A DNA stretch of 64,000 bases from Variovorax sp. N23 (GCF_025486315.1 NZ_JAOOPY010000013.1:1-64000), one strand, 5' to 3'. Counted from the stretch's first letter, positions 35,268 to 44,243 are shown. Numbers and translations are program-made. Notes: generated by a model not told the origin, from the letters alone.

Positions 35268-35915
35268 ATGTCCACCCAAGCGCTGGAAACAGCAGACCAC
35301 CACAACACGGCCGAAGAACTCCTCGGCCGCATCGGGCATCTCACGCGTCAACTGCGCGATGGGTTGCGAGAACTGGGCCTGGACAAGCAGGTCGAGAAGG
35401 CGGCACAGGCCATTCCCGATGCCCGGGACCGTCTGAGCTACGTCGCCGCCATGACCGAGCGCGCCGCCCACCGCGCGCTCAACGCGGTCGACGTGGCGCA
35501 GCCGCTGCAGGAAGACCTGGCGCGCAGCGCCAAGGACCTGACCGCACGCTGGGACGAATGGTTCGCCAACCCGATCGAGCTCGACCAGGCGCGCGGCCTC
35601 GTGCAGGACACGCGCGGCTACCTGGGCGCCGTGCCCGAGAAGGCCAGCGCGATCAACTCGCAGCTCATGGAAATCCTCATGGCGCAGGACTTCCAGGATC
35701 TGACCGGGCAGGTGATCAAGAAGATGATGGAAGTCGTCAACGACGTGGAGACGCAGCTGCTCCAGGTCCTGATCGACAACGTGCCGGCGGACCGCCGGCC
35801 GGTCGAGCCGACGGCGGCGAGCCTGCAGAACGGCCCACAGGTCGTGGCCGGCAACCCGGACGCGGTGAGCGACCAGTCGCAGGTCGACGACTTGCTGGCG
35901 AGCCTGGGTTTCTAG
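35268..35915 (+). CDS. cheZ: CheY-P phosphatase CheZ
   Basis: CheZ speeds dephosphorylation of CheY. The start is ATG 35268, two bases after cheY; the longer open frame upstream is a shadow of cheY. The 215-residue product is a long helical hairpin with the catalytic segment MAQDFQDLTGQVIKKMMEVV (Gln in DLTGQ) and the C-terminal CheY-binding peptide VDDLLASLGF, nearly identical to the enteric DDLLDSLGF. It ends the che operon. Confidence 0.97.
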   Translation: MSTQALETADHHNTAEELLGRIGHLTRQLRDGLRELGLDKQVEKAAQAIPDARDRLSYVAAMTERAAHRALNAVDVAQPLQEDLARSAKDLTARWDEWFANPIELDQARGLVQDTRGYLGAVPEKASAINSQLMEILMAQDFQDLTGQVIKKMMEVVNDVETQLLQVLIDNVPADRRPVEPTAASLQNGPQVVAGNPDAVSDQSQVDDLLASLGF

Positions 35916-36006
35916 GCGGGAGAGCGGTGGCCGCCCCGGGTTTTCGGGCGGCTCATTGTGCGAGAAGCGGGGGGTTCGGGGGCTTGATCGACCGATTGTT
36001 TCGGAC

Positions 36007-36028
36007 GACTGAATTCAATAATTCAGTC
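36007..36028. promoter_or_regulatory. Perfect inverted repeat upstream of flhB
   Basis: GACTGAATT (36007-36015) and AATTCAGTC (36020-36028) are exact complements around CAAT. The site is AT-rich in a GC-rich setting and lies 41 bases before flhB, overlapping a possible -10-like AATAAT. A regulator operator is more likely than a terminator, as no T-run follows and cheZ ends about 90 bases earlier. Confidence 0.5.
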
Positions 36029-36069
36029 ATGTGCAAGGCGCGATTCGCGCATGCCGGTTCGGAGCAAGA

Positions 36070-37212
36070 ATGGCTGAGGAAAGCGATCTCGAAAAGACAG
36101 AATCCGCCTCCCCGCGGCGCCTGGAAAAGGCGCGTGAGGATGGCGATGTCGCCCGCTCCCGCGAGCTCGTGACCCTGGTGATCCTGGGGGCGGGCATCTC
36201 CGGGCTCTGGCTCACCTCCGGCTCGCTGGGCACGACCTTCGGCGGTGCGCTCCAGCACGGCCTGCAGTTCGACCGCAAGTCGGCCTTCGATGCGTCCCAC
36301 ATGCTGACCCAGACCGGGTCGATGGTGCTGGAGGCGCTCCTGGCCATCGCCCCGTTCTTCGGCATGATGATGCTGGCCGCGCTGGTCGGGCCGATCATCC
36401 TGGGCGGCTGGCTCTTCTCGACCAAGGCCATCGCGCCCAAGTTCAGCAAGCTCAACCCCCTGGCCGGCATCGGCCGCATGTTCTCGACCCAGTCGCTGGC
36501 CGAGCTGACCAAGGCGCTGGCGAAGTCGCTGCTGGTCGGCGTCGTCGCCTGGTGGGTCATTTCGGGCCACGTCGGCGACATGGTCGCGCTGATGGGCGAG
36601 CCGGCGCATCGTGCGTTGCCGCACGCCATCCGCATGGTGGCGGTCGACTGCGCCGTGATCGCCGCCACGCTGGTCATCGTGGCGATGATCGACGTGCCCT
36701 ACCAGCTCTGGAGTCACGCCAAGAAGCTGCGCATGTCGCGCGAGGACCTGCGCCAGGAACACAAGGAGAGCGAAGGCGACCCGCATGTCAAGGCGAACAT
36801 CCGCCGCATGCAGCAGCAGACCGCTAAGCGCCGGATGATGGCCGAGGTGCCCAAGGCCGACATCGTGGTGACCAACCCGTCGCACTTCGCGGTGGCGCTG
36901 AAGTACCGCGATGGCGACATGCGCGCACCGCGCGTCGTCGCCAAGGGCAGCGACCTGGTGGCCCAGCGCATCCGAGAACTGGCCAAGGAACACAACGTGG
37001 CCGTGCTCGAGGCGCCGCCACTGACGCGTGCGCTCTTCAAGCACACCCGCCTGGGCGACGAGATTCCCGCGGGCCTGTACACGGCGGTCGCCGAGGTGTT
37101 GGCCTGGGTCTACCAGCTCAAGCGCTGGAAGGACGAGGGCGGTGATGCACCGCGCACGCCGAGCGACCTGCCTGTTCCCTCCGAGCTTCAATACAACGTG
37201 AGCGCCGCATGA
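36070..37212 (+). CDS. flhB: Flagellar export switch protein FlhB
   Basis: FlhB is a membrane protein of the export gate whose cytoplasmic domain self-cleaves at NPTH and switches specificity from hook to filament. The start ATG 36070 has GGAG five bases upstream; the longer frame is not supported. The 380-residue product begins AEESDLEKTESASPRRLEKA and has four membrane helices. The cleavage motif reads NPSH at residues 269-272 (VVTNPSHFAVALKYRDGD), so threonine 271 is a serine. The C-terminal region matches the separate FlhX gene at 25221-25511. It overlaps flhA as ATGA. Confidence 0.97.
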   Translation: MAEESDLEKTESASPRRLEKAREDGDVARSRELVTLVILGAGISGLWLTSGSLGTTFGGALQHGLQFDRKSAFDASHMLTQTGSMVLEALLAIAPFFGMMMLAALVGPIILGGWLFSTKAIAPKFSKLNPLAGIGRMFSTQSLAELTKALAKSLLVGVVAWWVISGHVGDMVALMGEPAHRALPHAIRMVAVDCAVIAATLVIVAMIDVPYQLWSHAKKLRMSREDLRQEHKESEGDPHVKANIRRMQQQTAKRRMMAEVPKADIVVTNPSHFAVALKYRDGDMRAPRVVAKGSDLVAQRIRELAKEHNVAVLEAPPLTRALFKHTRLGDEIPAGLYTAVAEVLAWVYQLKRWKDEGGDAPRTPSDLPVPSELQYNVSAA

Positions 37213-39308
37213 ATTCACTCGCCGGACTGATGCGCCTGCCCAAGGGCATGCTCGACATCAAGCAGTTCAAGGGGCTGATGGGCCCCATCCTGGTCATGCT
37301 CATCCTGAGCATGATGGTGCTGCCGCTGCCGCCTTTCCTGCTGGACCTGCTGTTCACCTTCAACATCGCGGTCTCGATCATGGTGCTGCTCGTGAGCATG
37401 TACACCATGAAGGCGCTCGACTTCGCCGCCTTCCCGGCCGTGCTGCTGTTCTCGACCCTGCTGCGCCTGTCGCTCAACGTGGCGTCCACGCGCGTCGTGC
37501 TGCTCGAAGGCCACACCGGACCCGACGCGGCGGGCAAGGTGATCGAGGCCTTCGGCCACTTCCTGGTGGGCGGCAACTTCGCTGTCGGCGTGATGGTCTT
37601 CATCATCCTGGTGCTGATCAACTTCATGGTGATCACCAAGGGCGCCGGCCGTATCGCCGAGGTCGGCGCACGCTTCGCGCTCGACGCCATGCCCGGCAAG
37701 CAGATGGCGATCGACGCGGACCTCAACGCCGGCCTGATCGGCGAAGACGTGGCGCGCAAGCGCCGTGCCGAAGTGGCGCAGGAAGCCGACTTCTACGGCT
37801 CCATGGACGGTGCCAGCAAGTTCGTGCGCGGCGACGCGGTCGCCGGCCTGCTGATCATGATCATCAACATCATCGGCGGCCTGGTCGTCGGGATGCTGCA
37901 GCACGGCCTGGATTTCAAGACCGCCTCGACCACCTACACGCTGCTGGCCATCGGCGACGGCCTGGTGGCGCAGATCCCGGCGCTGATCATCTCGACCGCG
38001 GCCGGCGTGATCGTCTCGCGCGTCGCGACCGACCAGGACGTGGGCAGCCAGCTCACCGGCCAGCTGTTCTCGAACCCGAACGTGATGTTCCTCACGGCCG
38101 GCATCGTCGGCCTGCTGGGCATGATCCCGGGCATGCCGAACCTCGCCTTCCTGCTGATCGCGGGGGGGCTGGTCTGGATGGGGCGAAAGGGCCTTCAGCG
38201 CAAGGCGGCCATCCCCACGCCCGAGCAGGTGGCCGCCGAGCAGGCCGCGGTGCAGACCCAGAACCCCGACACGGCCGAAGCCACCTGGGACGACGTCGCG
38301 CTGGTCGATCCGCTGGGCATGGAAGTGGGCTACCGCCTGATCCCGCTGGTCGACCAGTCGCAGAAGGGCGAGCTGCTCGGCCGCATCAAGAGCATTCGCA
38401 AGAAGATCGCACAGGACATCGGCTTCCTGGTGCCGGTGGTGCACATCCGGGACAACCTCGAGATCAAGCCCAACAGCTACATCGTGAGCCTCAAGGGCGT
38501 GGAGATCGGCCGCGGCGAAGCCTTCCCGAACCAGTGGATGGCGATCAACCCGGGCCAGGTCTCGGGCACGCTGGCGGGCACGCCGACGCAGGACCCGGCC
38601 TTCGGCCTGCCGGCGGTGTGGATCGACGGCAGCCTGCGCCAGCAGGCGCAGATCCTGGGCTACACCGTGGTCGATGCGTGCACCGTGATGGCCACGCACC
38701 TGAACCACCTGATCCAGACCCACGCGGCCGACCTGCTCGGCCGCCAGGAAGTGCAGCAGCTGCTCGACCAGATCAGCAAGACCGAACCCAAGCTCACCGA
38801 GGACCTGGTGCCCAAGGCGCTGTCGCTCAGCACGCTGCACAAGGTGCTGCAGAACCTGCTGGAAGAGGACGTCTCGATCCGCGACATGCGCACCATCCTC
38901 GACGTCATGGCCGAGCACGCGCCGACCGTCAAGGACGCGACCGAACTCACCTCGCTCGTGCGCCTGGCCCTGGGCCGCGCGATCGTGCAGCAGCTCTTCC
39001 CGGGCGACTCGGAAGTGCAGGTCATCGGCCTGGACGGCTCGCTCGACGGCGTGCTGCAGCAGGCCATGAGCAGCAACAGCGGCATCGAGCCCGGCCTGGC
39101 CGACAACCTGCTGCGCCAGGCGCAGGCCGCCATCGCGCGCCAGGAGCAGATGGGGCTGGCCCCGGTGCTCGTGGCGCAGCACGGCCTGCGCGTGCTGCTC
39201 GCCCGCTTCCTGCGGCGCAGCCTGCCCCAACTCAAGGTGCTCTCCCATTCGGAGATCCCTGACACCCGCAACATCAAGATCACCGCCACCCTTGGAGGAA
39301 GAGTTTGA
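37209..39308 (+). CDS. flhA: Flagellar export gate protein FlhA
   Basis: FlhA is the large export-gate protein; its cytoplasmic ring binds chaperone-substrate complexes. The 699-residue product has about eight N-terminal membrane helices (LMGPILVMLILSMMVLPLPP; the conserved FHIPEP-type loop between LLRLSLNVASTRVVLLEGH and VEVGARFALDAMPGKQMAID) and a soluble C-terminal half (from about 355). It overlaps flhB upstream and flhF downstream (TTGA), making flhB-flhA-flhF one coupled run. Confidence 0.98.
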   Translation: MNSLAGLMRLPKGMLDIKQFKGLMGPILVMLILSMMVLPLPPFLLDLLFTFNIAVSIMVLLVSMYTMKALDFAAFPAVLLFSTLLRLSLNVASTRVVLLEGHTGPDAAGKVIEAFGHFLVGGNFAVGVMVFIILVLINFMVITKGAGRIAEVGARFALDAMPGKQMAIDADLNAGLIGEDVARKRRAEVAQEADFYGSMDGASKFVRGDAVAGLLIMIINIIGGLVVGMLQHGLDFKTASTTYTLLAIGDGLVAQIPALIISTAAGVIVSRVATDQDVGSQLTGQLFSNPNVMFLTAGIVGLLGMIPGMPNLAFLLIAGGLVWMGRKGLQRKAAIPTPEQVAAEQAAVQTQNPDTAEATWDDVALVDPLGMEVGYRLIPLVDQSQKGELLGRIKSIRKKIAQDIGFLVPVVHIRDNLEIKPNSYIVSLKGVEIGRGEAFPNQWMAINPGQVSGTLAGTPTQDPAFGLPAVWIDGSLRQQAQILGYTVVDACTVMATHLNHLIQTHAADLLGRQEVQQLLDQISKTEPKLTEDLVPKALSLSTLHKVLQNLLEEDVSIRDMRTILDVMAEHAPTVKDATELTSLVRLALGRAIVQQLFPGDSEVQVIGLDGSLDGVLQQAMSSNSGIEPGLADNLLRQAQAAIARQEQMGLAPVLVAQHGLRVLLARFLRRSLPQLKVLSHSEIPDTRNIKITATLGGRV

Positions 39309-41812
39309 CCATGACCCACGACGTGCGTACCACTGCCCGCAGATTTGTCGCCGCGACCAGCCGCGAGGCCCTGCGACTCGTTCGCGAGGCCCTCGGCACC
39401 GAGGCCATCGTGCTGACCAACCGCGCTTGCGCCGATGGCGTGGAGATCGTGGCGATGGCGGAAGGCGACGTGAACGCCGCCGTCGCGCAGGTCTCGCTGC
39501 CCGCGTCGCAGGCGGTGCCGGTCCATGCCGCGCCGATGGCCGTCCCGACACCGGCACCGCAGCCGCTGCGCGCGATGGCGGCGCCAGTGACACCCGTTGC
39601 CGTGATGGCGCCCGTCGCCGCGGCGGCGCCGGTGGCCCCGGTTGCACCCGTTGCCGTCGCCCCCGCCGCAGCCCCTGCCGACGACTCCGTGCTGAACGAA
39701 CTGCATTCGATGCGCGGCATGCTCGAAGAGCAGCTCGCCAGCGTGGTCTGGAACGACAAGCAGCGCCGCGACCCGGTGCGCGGCCGCGTGCTGCGCACGC
39801 TGCTCGGCGCCGGTTTCTCGGCGCGGCTGTCGCGGGCGATGCTCGAGAAGATGCCGGCCGGCCAGAGCTATGCCGAAGGGATGGCCTACGCCCGCGCCGA
39901 GCTGATCCGTGCGGTGCCGGTGCATGAAGACGAAGACGCGCTGTTCCGCCAGGGCGGCGTGTATGCGCTGATGGGGCCGACGGGCGTCGGCAAGACCACC
40001 ACCACCGCCAAGCTCGCGTCGCGCTGCGTCATGCGCTTCGGCGCCGACAAGGTGGCGCTGGTCACCACCGACAGTTACCGGATCGGCGCCTACGAGCAGC
40101 TGCGCATCTACGGCCAGCTCCTCGACGTGCCGGTGTACGCCGTGAAGGACAGCGCCGACCTCCACCTGGTGCTGCAGGACCTGCGCGACAAGCACCTGGT
40201 GCTGATCGACACCGTGGGCATGAGCCAGCGCGACCGCGCCGTGTCCGACCAGATCGCGATGCTCTGCACCAGCCACCGGCCGGTCAAGCGCCTGCTGCTG
40301 CTCAACGCCACCAGCCATGGCGACACCCTCAACGAAGTGGTGCATGCCTACCGCAACGGCAACGGCGGCAACGAGCTGGCCGGCTGCATCTTCACCAAGG
40401 TCGACGAGTCCACCCACCCGGGCGCGCTGATCGACACCGTGATCCGCCACCGCCTGCCGGTGCACTACATCTCCTGCGGCCAGAAGGTGCCGGAGAACCT
40501 GATGCCGGCCGACCGCGCCCAGCTGATCGACAGCGTGTTCCAGCCGCGCCGCCACAGCCCGCTGTTCGTGCCGCCGGAAGTGGAGAGCAGCGAGGAGTCC
40601 GGTGCGCCCTCGGCGCAGACCGTGCAGGCCCAGGCCGAAGCCGACCGCCTGCGCTCGCAGTACCACAACCTCATTCGCGCCATGGCGCACGACGCGCAGG
40701 AACTCGCGACCGCCGCCGGCGCGCTGGCCGGCGCGCAGATCGGCTTCGAGCGGGCCCGTGGCCTGTGGCGCCAGGCCGGCGACGAAGGCGCGGCCCAGCG
40801 CACCGTGATGGACGACCTGCTGGTGCACGCCCGCAGCGAAGTCGCTGCCGGTTGCCGCGGCCATGTGCTGGCGCTGAGCAGCCAGGTCGGCCTGCGCTCC
40901 GAAGGCGACGACGCCTACGAATGCCATACCAGCTTGCTGCTGTCCGACCGCACCGGCCAGCCGCTGGCCGCGCCGAACGGCTGGCTGTCGACCGCCGGTG
41001 CCGATGCGGTGCGCCGCCCCGGCCTGCGCCAGGTGCAGTGGCTGCGCCAGCAGGACTTCGGCAAGTCGCTGGTGCATGTGCTCACCAAGCTGCCCACGGC
41101 CGAGACGATGCTGCAGTGGCAGGCGCAGGGCCAGCGCTGGCTGGCGCGCGCCGTCGCCTCCACCGCCGTGACCGACACCGCGACCGGCGCCGGCCGCACG
41201 CTCGCGCGGCTTGAGCATCGTTTCGACGACCCCCGCACGGTGCAGTTCGGCGGTCGTCCGGCGCTGCAATCCCAGGCCGAGTGCGAGGTGCTGCTGCGCT
41301 TCAACGCCGCCGCCGCGGCATCGGGCCTGACCCGCGCTGACATGCCGACGCTGCGCTGCGTGGTCACGCGCATCGTCGACGCGCGCAGCGGCAAGCTGCT
41401 GCAGCAGAGCTATGCGTTGTCGAACCTCGGCAGCGACGTGAGCGGCGCGCAGCTGGCGCAATGGCAGGCCTGGGCCAGCGAGAACGAGCCGTGCTTCCGC
41501 CTGATCCGCCAGGGCGTTCAGCTCGTCGGCGGCCTGGGCGAACTGGGTGACCCGCACATGATGAAGCGGGTGCTGATCGCCGGCCAGATGACGACCACCG
41601 TGTGGCGCCTGCTGCGTGCCGACGGCGAGTGGGCCGACCGCACGCGCCTGCTGCTCAACCAGTTGAGCGGCCGGCCGGCGCGCGCCGGCCGGCCGCTGAC
41701 GGGCAACGCGCTGTACGCGGGCATGGGCAAGTTGTTCCTGCTGCTCGAAGCGCTGGGAACGGAGTCCACGGCGCCGACGCAGACGTCGAAGCCACTGGAA
41801 CAGCTGGGATGA
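39305..41812 (+). CDS. flhF: Flagellar GTPase FlhF with long C-terminal extension
   Basis: FlhF is an SRP-type GTPase that sets flagellar position. The product is 835 residues, far longer than usual (about 400-500). Residues 1-60 form the conserved N terminus (RRFVAATSREALRLVREALG); 60-125 are Ala/Pro/Val-rich; the GTPase has GPTGVGKTTTT with Lys230, TTDSYRIGAYEQL, LIDTVGMSQRD and FTKVDE. Normal FlhF ends near residue 420. The remaining 415 or so residues match nothing I recognise, but are well-formed protein with no stop or codon break. TTG 39305 is chosen as start, with GGAGG six bases upstream; ATG 39311 is the alternative. Confidence 0.9.
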   Translation: MTMTHDVRTTARRFVAATSREALRLVREALGTEAIVLTNRACADGVEIVAMAEGDVNAAVAQVSLPASQAVPVHAAPMAVPTPAPQPLRAMAAPVTPVAVMAPVAAAAPVAPVAPVAVAPAAAPADDSVLNELHSMRGMLEEQLASVVWNDKQRRDPVRGRVLRTLLGAGFSARLSRAMLEKMPAGQSYAEGMAYARAELIRAVPVHEDEDALFRQGGVYALMGPTGVGKTTTTAKLASRCVMRFGADKVALVTTDSYRIGAYEQLRIYGQLLDVPVYAVKDSADLHLVLQDLRDKHLVLIDTVGMSQRDRAVSDQIAMLCTSHRPVKRLLLLNATSHGDTLNEVVHAYRNGNGGNELAGCIFTKVDESTHPGALIDTVIRHRLPVHYISCGQKVPENLMPADRAQLIDSVFQPRRHSPLFVPPEVESSEESGAPSAQTVQAQAEADRLRSQYHNLIRAMAHDAQELATAAGALAGAQIGFERARGLWRQAGDEGAAQRTVMDDLLVHARSEVAAGCRGHVLALSSQVGLRSEGDDAYECHTSLLLSDRTGQPLAAPNGWLSTAGADAVRRPGLRQVQWLRQQDFGKSLVHVLTKLPTAETMLQWQAQGQRWLARAVASTAVTDTATGAGRTLARLEHRFDDPRTVQFGGRPALQSQAECEVLLRFNAAAAASGLTRADMPTLRCVVTRIVDARSGKLLQQSYALSNLGSDVSGAQLAQWQAWASENEPCFRLIRQGVQLVGGLGELGDPHMMKRVLIAGQMTTTVWRLLRADGEWADRTRLLLNQLSGRPARAGRPLTGNALYAGMGKLFLLLEALGTESTAPTQTSKPLEQLG

Positions 41813-41840
41813 CGGGGATGACGGGGACGAGGACACGGGC

Positions 41841-42725
41841 ATGAGCAAGCAGGTCGCAGACCAGGCCGACGGATTGAGGCGCCTGCTGGCGCCGGCGCCG
41901 ACGCGGGTGATCGCCGTGGCCGGCATGGCGCGGGGCGCCGGGGCCACGACGACCACGATGAACATCGCCGCCGCGCTGGTGCTCCAGGGCAAGAACGTGC
42001 TGCTGCTGGACCAGCATGCGGCGCGCGCGGGCTCGGTCTGCGCACAGTGGGCGATCGATGCGCTGGGCACCTGGACCGACGTGGCCCAGCACCGCCTGCG
42101 CTGCGCCGGCGCGGCGGTGGCCACCGGCTCCGGCGTGCATGTACTGCCGGCGCCGCCCGACCCCGCCGTGGCCACCTCCGACCCGCGCGAGTTCTACCCG
42201 AGCGGCGCGATCCTGATCGACGCGGCGATCGACGACGAAGGCCGGCTGCTGCCCCTGGCGCAGATGGCCGACGAGCTGGTGCTGGTGCTCCAGCCCACGC
42301 CCAGCGCCGTGACCGCCGCCTACGCCGGCATCAAGCGGCTGCACTACGCGCATGCGCTGAAGCAGGCGCGGCTGATCTTCAATGGCGTGCGCGATGCCGA
42401 CGCGGCCCAGCAGATGCTCACCAACCTCGTGAACACCGGCAGCCGGCACCTGGCCGTGTCGCTGCAGGACGGCGGTCTGGTGCGCGCCGACCCGCACCAG
42501 GCCGACGCGCGGCGCCTGTACCAGACCGTGGTCGAGGCCTTCGGGACCAGTCCCGCCGCCGTCGATTTCCGGCGCATCGCCGACGAGCTGTGGCGCTCGC
42601 CATGGCGCTCCAAGGTGCTGCGATCGCGCGCGGCCGAACAGGGCCACCGCATCGTCGACGGCGCCATCGACGCGGCGCATGCCGCTTCCCATCCCGCTGC
42701 TGCCTTCCAGGGCTGCAGCTTCTGA
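41841..42725 (+). CDS. flhG: FlhG/FleN-like MinD-family protein with degenerate P-loop
   Basis: FlhG is a MinD-type ATPase that limits flagellar number and acts with FlhF. The 294-residue product sits between flhF and fliA, the standard position, and has the family's layout: VIAVAGMARGAGATTTTMNI at residues 23-42, KNVLLLDQHAARAG, ILIDAAIDDEGRLLP, and ELVLVLQPTPSAVTAAYAGI. However, the P-loop KGGVGKTT is here ARGAGATT: both the signature lysine and the Walker A lysine are alanine (30 and 35). ATP hydrolysis is therefore doubtful. It may work as a binding or adaptor protein. Confidence 0.85.
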   Translation: MSKQVADQADGLRRLLAPAPTRVIAVAGMARGAGATTTTMNIAAALVLQGKNVLLLDQHAARAGSVCAQWAIDALGTWTDVAQHRLRCAGAAVATGSGVHVLPAPPDPAVATSDPREFYPSGAILIDAAIDDEGRLLPLAQMADELVLVLQPTPSAVTAAYAGIKRLHYAHALKQARLIFNGVRDADAAQQMLTNLVNTGSRHLAVSLQDGGLVRADPHQADARRLYQTVVEAFGTSPAAVDFRRIADELWRSPWRSKVLRSRAAEQGHRIVDGAIDAAHAASHPAAAFQGCSF

Positions 42726-42745
42726 AACCCATCGAAAGGCCACGC

Positions 42746-43489
42746 GTGTACACCGCACAGGGAACCATGGAAAAGTCCCACCTGCTGGCACAGCACCAGC
42801 CGCTGGTCAGGCGCATCGCGCTGCAGATGCTGGCCAAGCTGCCGGCCAGCGTCGAACTCGACGACCTGATCCAGGCCGGCATGATCGGCCTGCTCGATGC
42901 GTCGAGCCGCTACGAAGACGGCAAGGGCGCCCAGTTCGAGACCTTCGTGAGCCAGCGCATCCGCGGCGCCATGCTCGACGAGCTGCGCGCGAGCGACTGG
43001 GGCTCGCGCGGGCTGCGCCAGTCGGCACGCGCCGTCGAGAAGGCGATCCATAAGCTGGAGCATGTCCTCGGGCGTCCGCCGACCGAAGGCGAGATCGCCA
43101 AGGAAATGAAGATGGAGCTGAGCGACTACCAGTCGCTGCTGCAGGACGTGCAGGGCTGCCAGCTGCTCTACGTCGAAGACTTCGCCAAGGGCGAGGCGGA
43201 GAACCCGTTCATCGACATGCATGCGCAGGCGGCGAGCCATGATCGTGGCGGCAGCAACGACCCGCTCGCGCAACTGCTGGAAAGCGGCTTCCGCCATCAG
43301 CTGATCGATGCGATTTCCACGCTGCCCGAGCGCGACCAGCTGCTGCTGAACCTGTACTACGAGGAAGAGCTGAACCTGCGCGAGATCGGTGCCATTCTCG
43401 AAGTGAGCCAGTCGCGCGTGTGCCAGCTGCACAGCCAGGCGATCAGCCGGCTGCGCGCGCGCCTCAAGGACGAGCTGAAGGACGACTGA
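42746..43489 (+). CDS. fliA: Flagellar sigma factor sigma-28
   Basis: FliA directs transcription of late flagellar genes. The start GTG 42746 gives a 247-residue product beginning VYTAQGTMEKSHLLAQ, which parallels the YTAEGVMDK start of enteric FliA and has AAGG six bases upstream; ATG 42767 is a possible alternative. Region 2 has LPASVELDDLIQAGMIGLLD and FVSQRIRGAMLDELRASDWG; region 4 ends with LPERDQLLLNLYYEEELNLR and EIGAILEVSQSRVCQLHSQA. Matching promoters are at 387-413, 19312-19338 and 44335-44361. Confidence 0.97.
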   Translation: MYTAQGTMEKSHLLAQHQPLVRRIALQMLAKLPASVELDDLIQAGMIGLLDASSRYEDGKGAQFETFVSQRIRGAMLDELRASDWGSRGLRQSARAVEKAIHKLEHVLGRPPTEGEIAKEMKMELSDYQSLLQDVQGCQLLYVEDFAKGEAENPFIDMHAQAASHDRGGSNDPLAQLLESGFRHQLIDAISTLPERDQLLLNLYYEEELNLREIGAILEVSQSRVCQLHSQAISRLRARLKDELKDD

Positions 43490-43493
43490 TGCC

Positions 43494-44243
43494 TCAGGCT
43501 CGGGCCGCGTGCCAGTCGATGACCGGCAGCGCCTCGACCTGCGGTCGCGCGAACAGGTAGCCCTGAAACAGCTCGACCCCGAAGCCGCGCAGCACCTTCA
43601 GCTCGTCGCGCGTCTCCACGCCTTCGGCCACGACGCGGATGCCCAGCTCGCTGCAGATGCCCACCAGCCCGCGCACGATGGTGCGGCGCACGCGGTCGGT
43701 GTGGATGTCGCGCACCAGGTGCATGTCGATCTTCACCACGTCCGGCTGGAACATCGCGAGCAGTTCGATGCCGGCGAAGCCCGCGCCGAAATCGTCGATG
43801 GCCGAGGTGAGGCCGCGGGGCTTGTAGGCGCGCAGCACGTCGGTGAGGTGGGGCACGTTGGCGATCTGCTCGCCTTCGGTCACCTCGAACATCAGGCGGT
43901 CGATGGGGAAGTTGCTGCGCTCGGCGGCCAGCACGGTCTGCGAGGCATAGTCTTCCGGCCGGGCCAGCGCATTGGGCAGCATGTTCAGGCTCAGACGCGA
44001 CGCCATGCCGAGCGAGCCGGCGAGCGCGATCGCCTTGCCGCGGCAGGCCTGGTCGAAGGCATAGCGTCGCGCGGGATGCAGGCCGCGAAAGAGCGCGGCC
44101 ACGCAGGGGCTGCCCGGTGAGCGCACCAGCGCCTCGTGGGCGAAGACCTCGTGACGCACCACGTCCACGATCGGCTGGAACGCCATCGTGAAGGGGCTGA
44201 AGGCCGGCGCACCGCCGGTGCCGAACATTGGGTTTGTTTCCAT
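43494..44243 (-). CDS. Stand-alone EAL c-di-GMP phosphodiesterase (PdeH/YhjH-like)
   Basis: The 249-residue product is a single EAL domain with no sensor. Catalytic motifs are intact: HEALVRSP with Glu37, SLNMLPNAL, MFEVTEGEQI, SAIDDFGAGFAGIELL, DVVKIDMHLVRD, VVAEGVETRDELKVL and FQGYLFARPQ. It should break down c-di-GMP. The start is ATG 44243. It converges on fliA, stopping four bases from it, and has a sigma-28 promoter about 90 bases upstream. Size, lack of sensor and FliA control match E. coli PdeH (YhjH), which keeps c-di-GMP low for swimming; equivalence is inference. Confidence 0.92.
   Translation of the reverse strand: METNPMFGTGGAPAFSPFTMAFQPIVDVVRHEVFAHEALVRSPGSPCVAALFRGLHPARRYAFDQACRGKAIALAGSLGMASRLSLNMLPNALARPEDYASQTVLAAERSNFPIDRLMFEVTEGEQIANVPHLTDVLRAYKPRGLTSAIDDFGAGFAGIELLAMFQPDVVKIDMHLVRDIHTDRVRRTIVRGLVGICSELGIRVVAEGVETRDELKVLRGFGVELFQGYLFARPQVEALPVIDWHAARA

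Noticed and set aside
41808-41832. Short tandem repeat of GATGACGGG after the flhF stop codon
   Set aside because: Only two to three imperfect units in a 28-base gap; too short to interpret.
38660-42175. Very long minus-strand open frame (1171 codons) opposite flhA-flhF
   Set aside because: The plus strand codes for clear FlhA and FlhF with matching motifs; long antisense frames are expected at this GC content, and the antisense translation is low-complexity with no recognisable domain.
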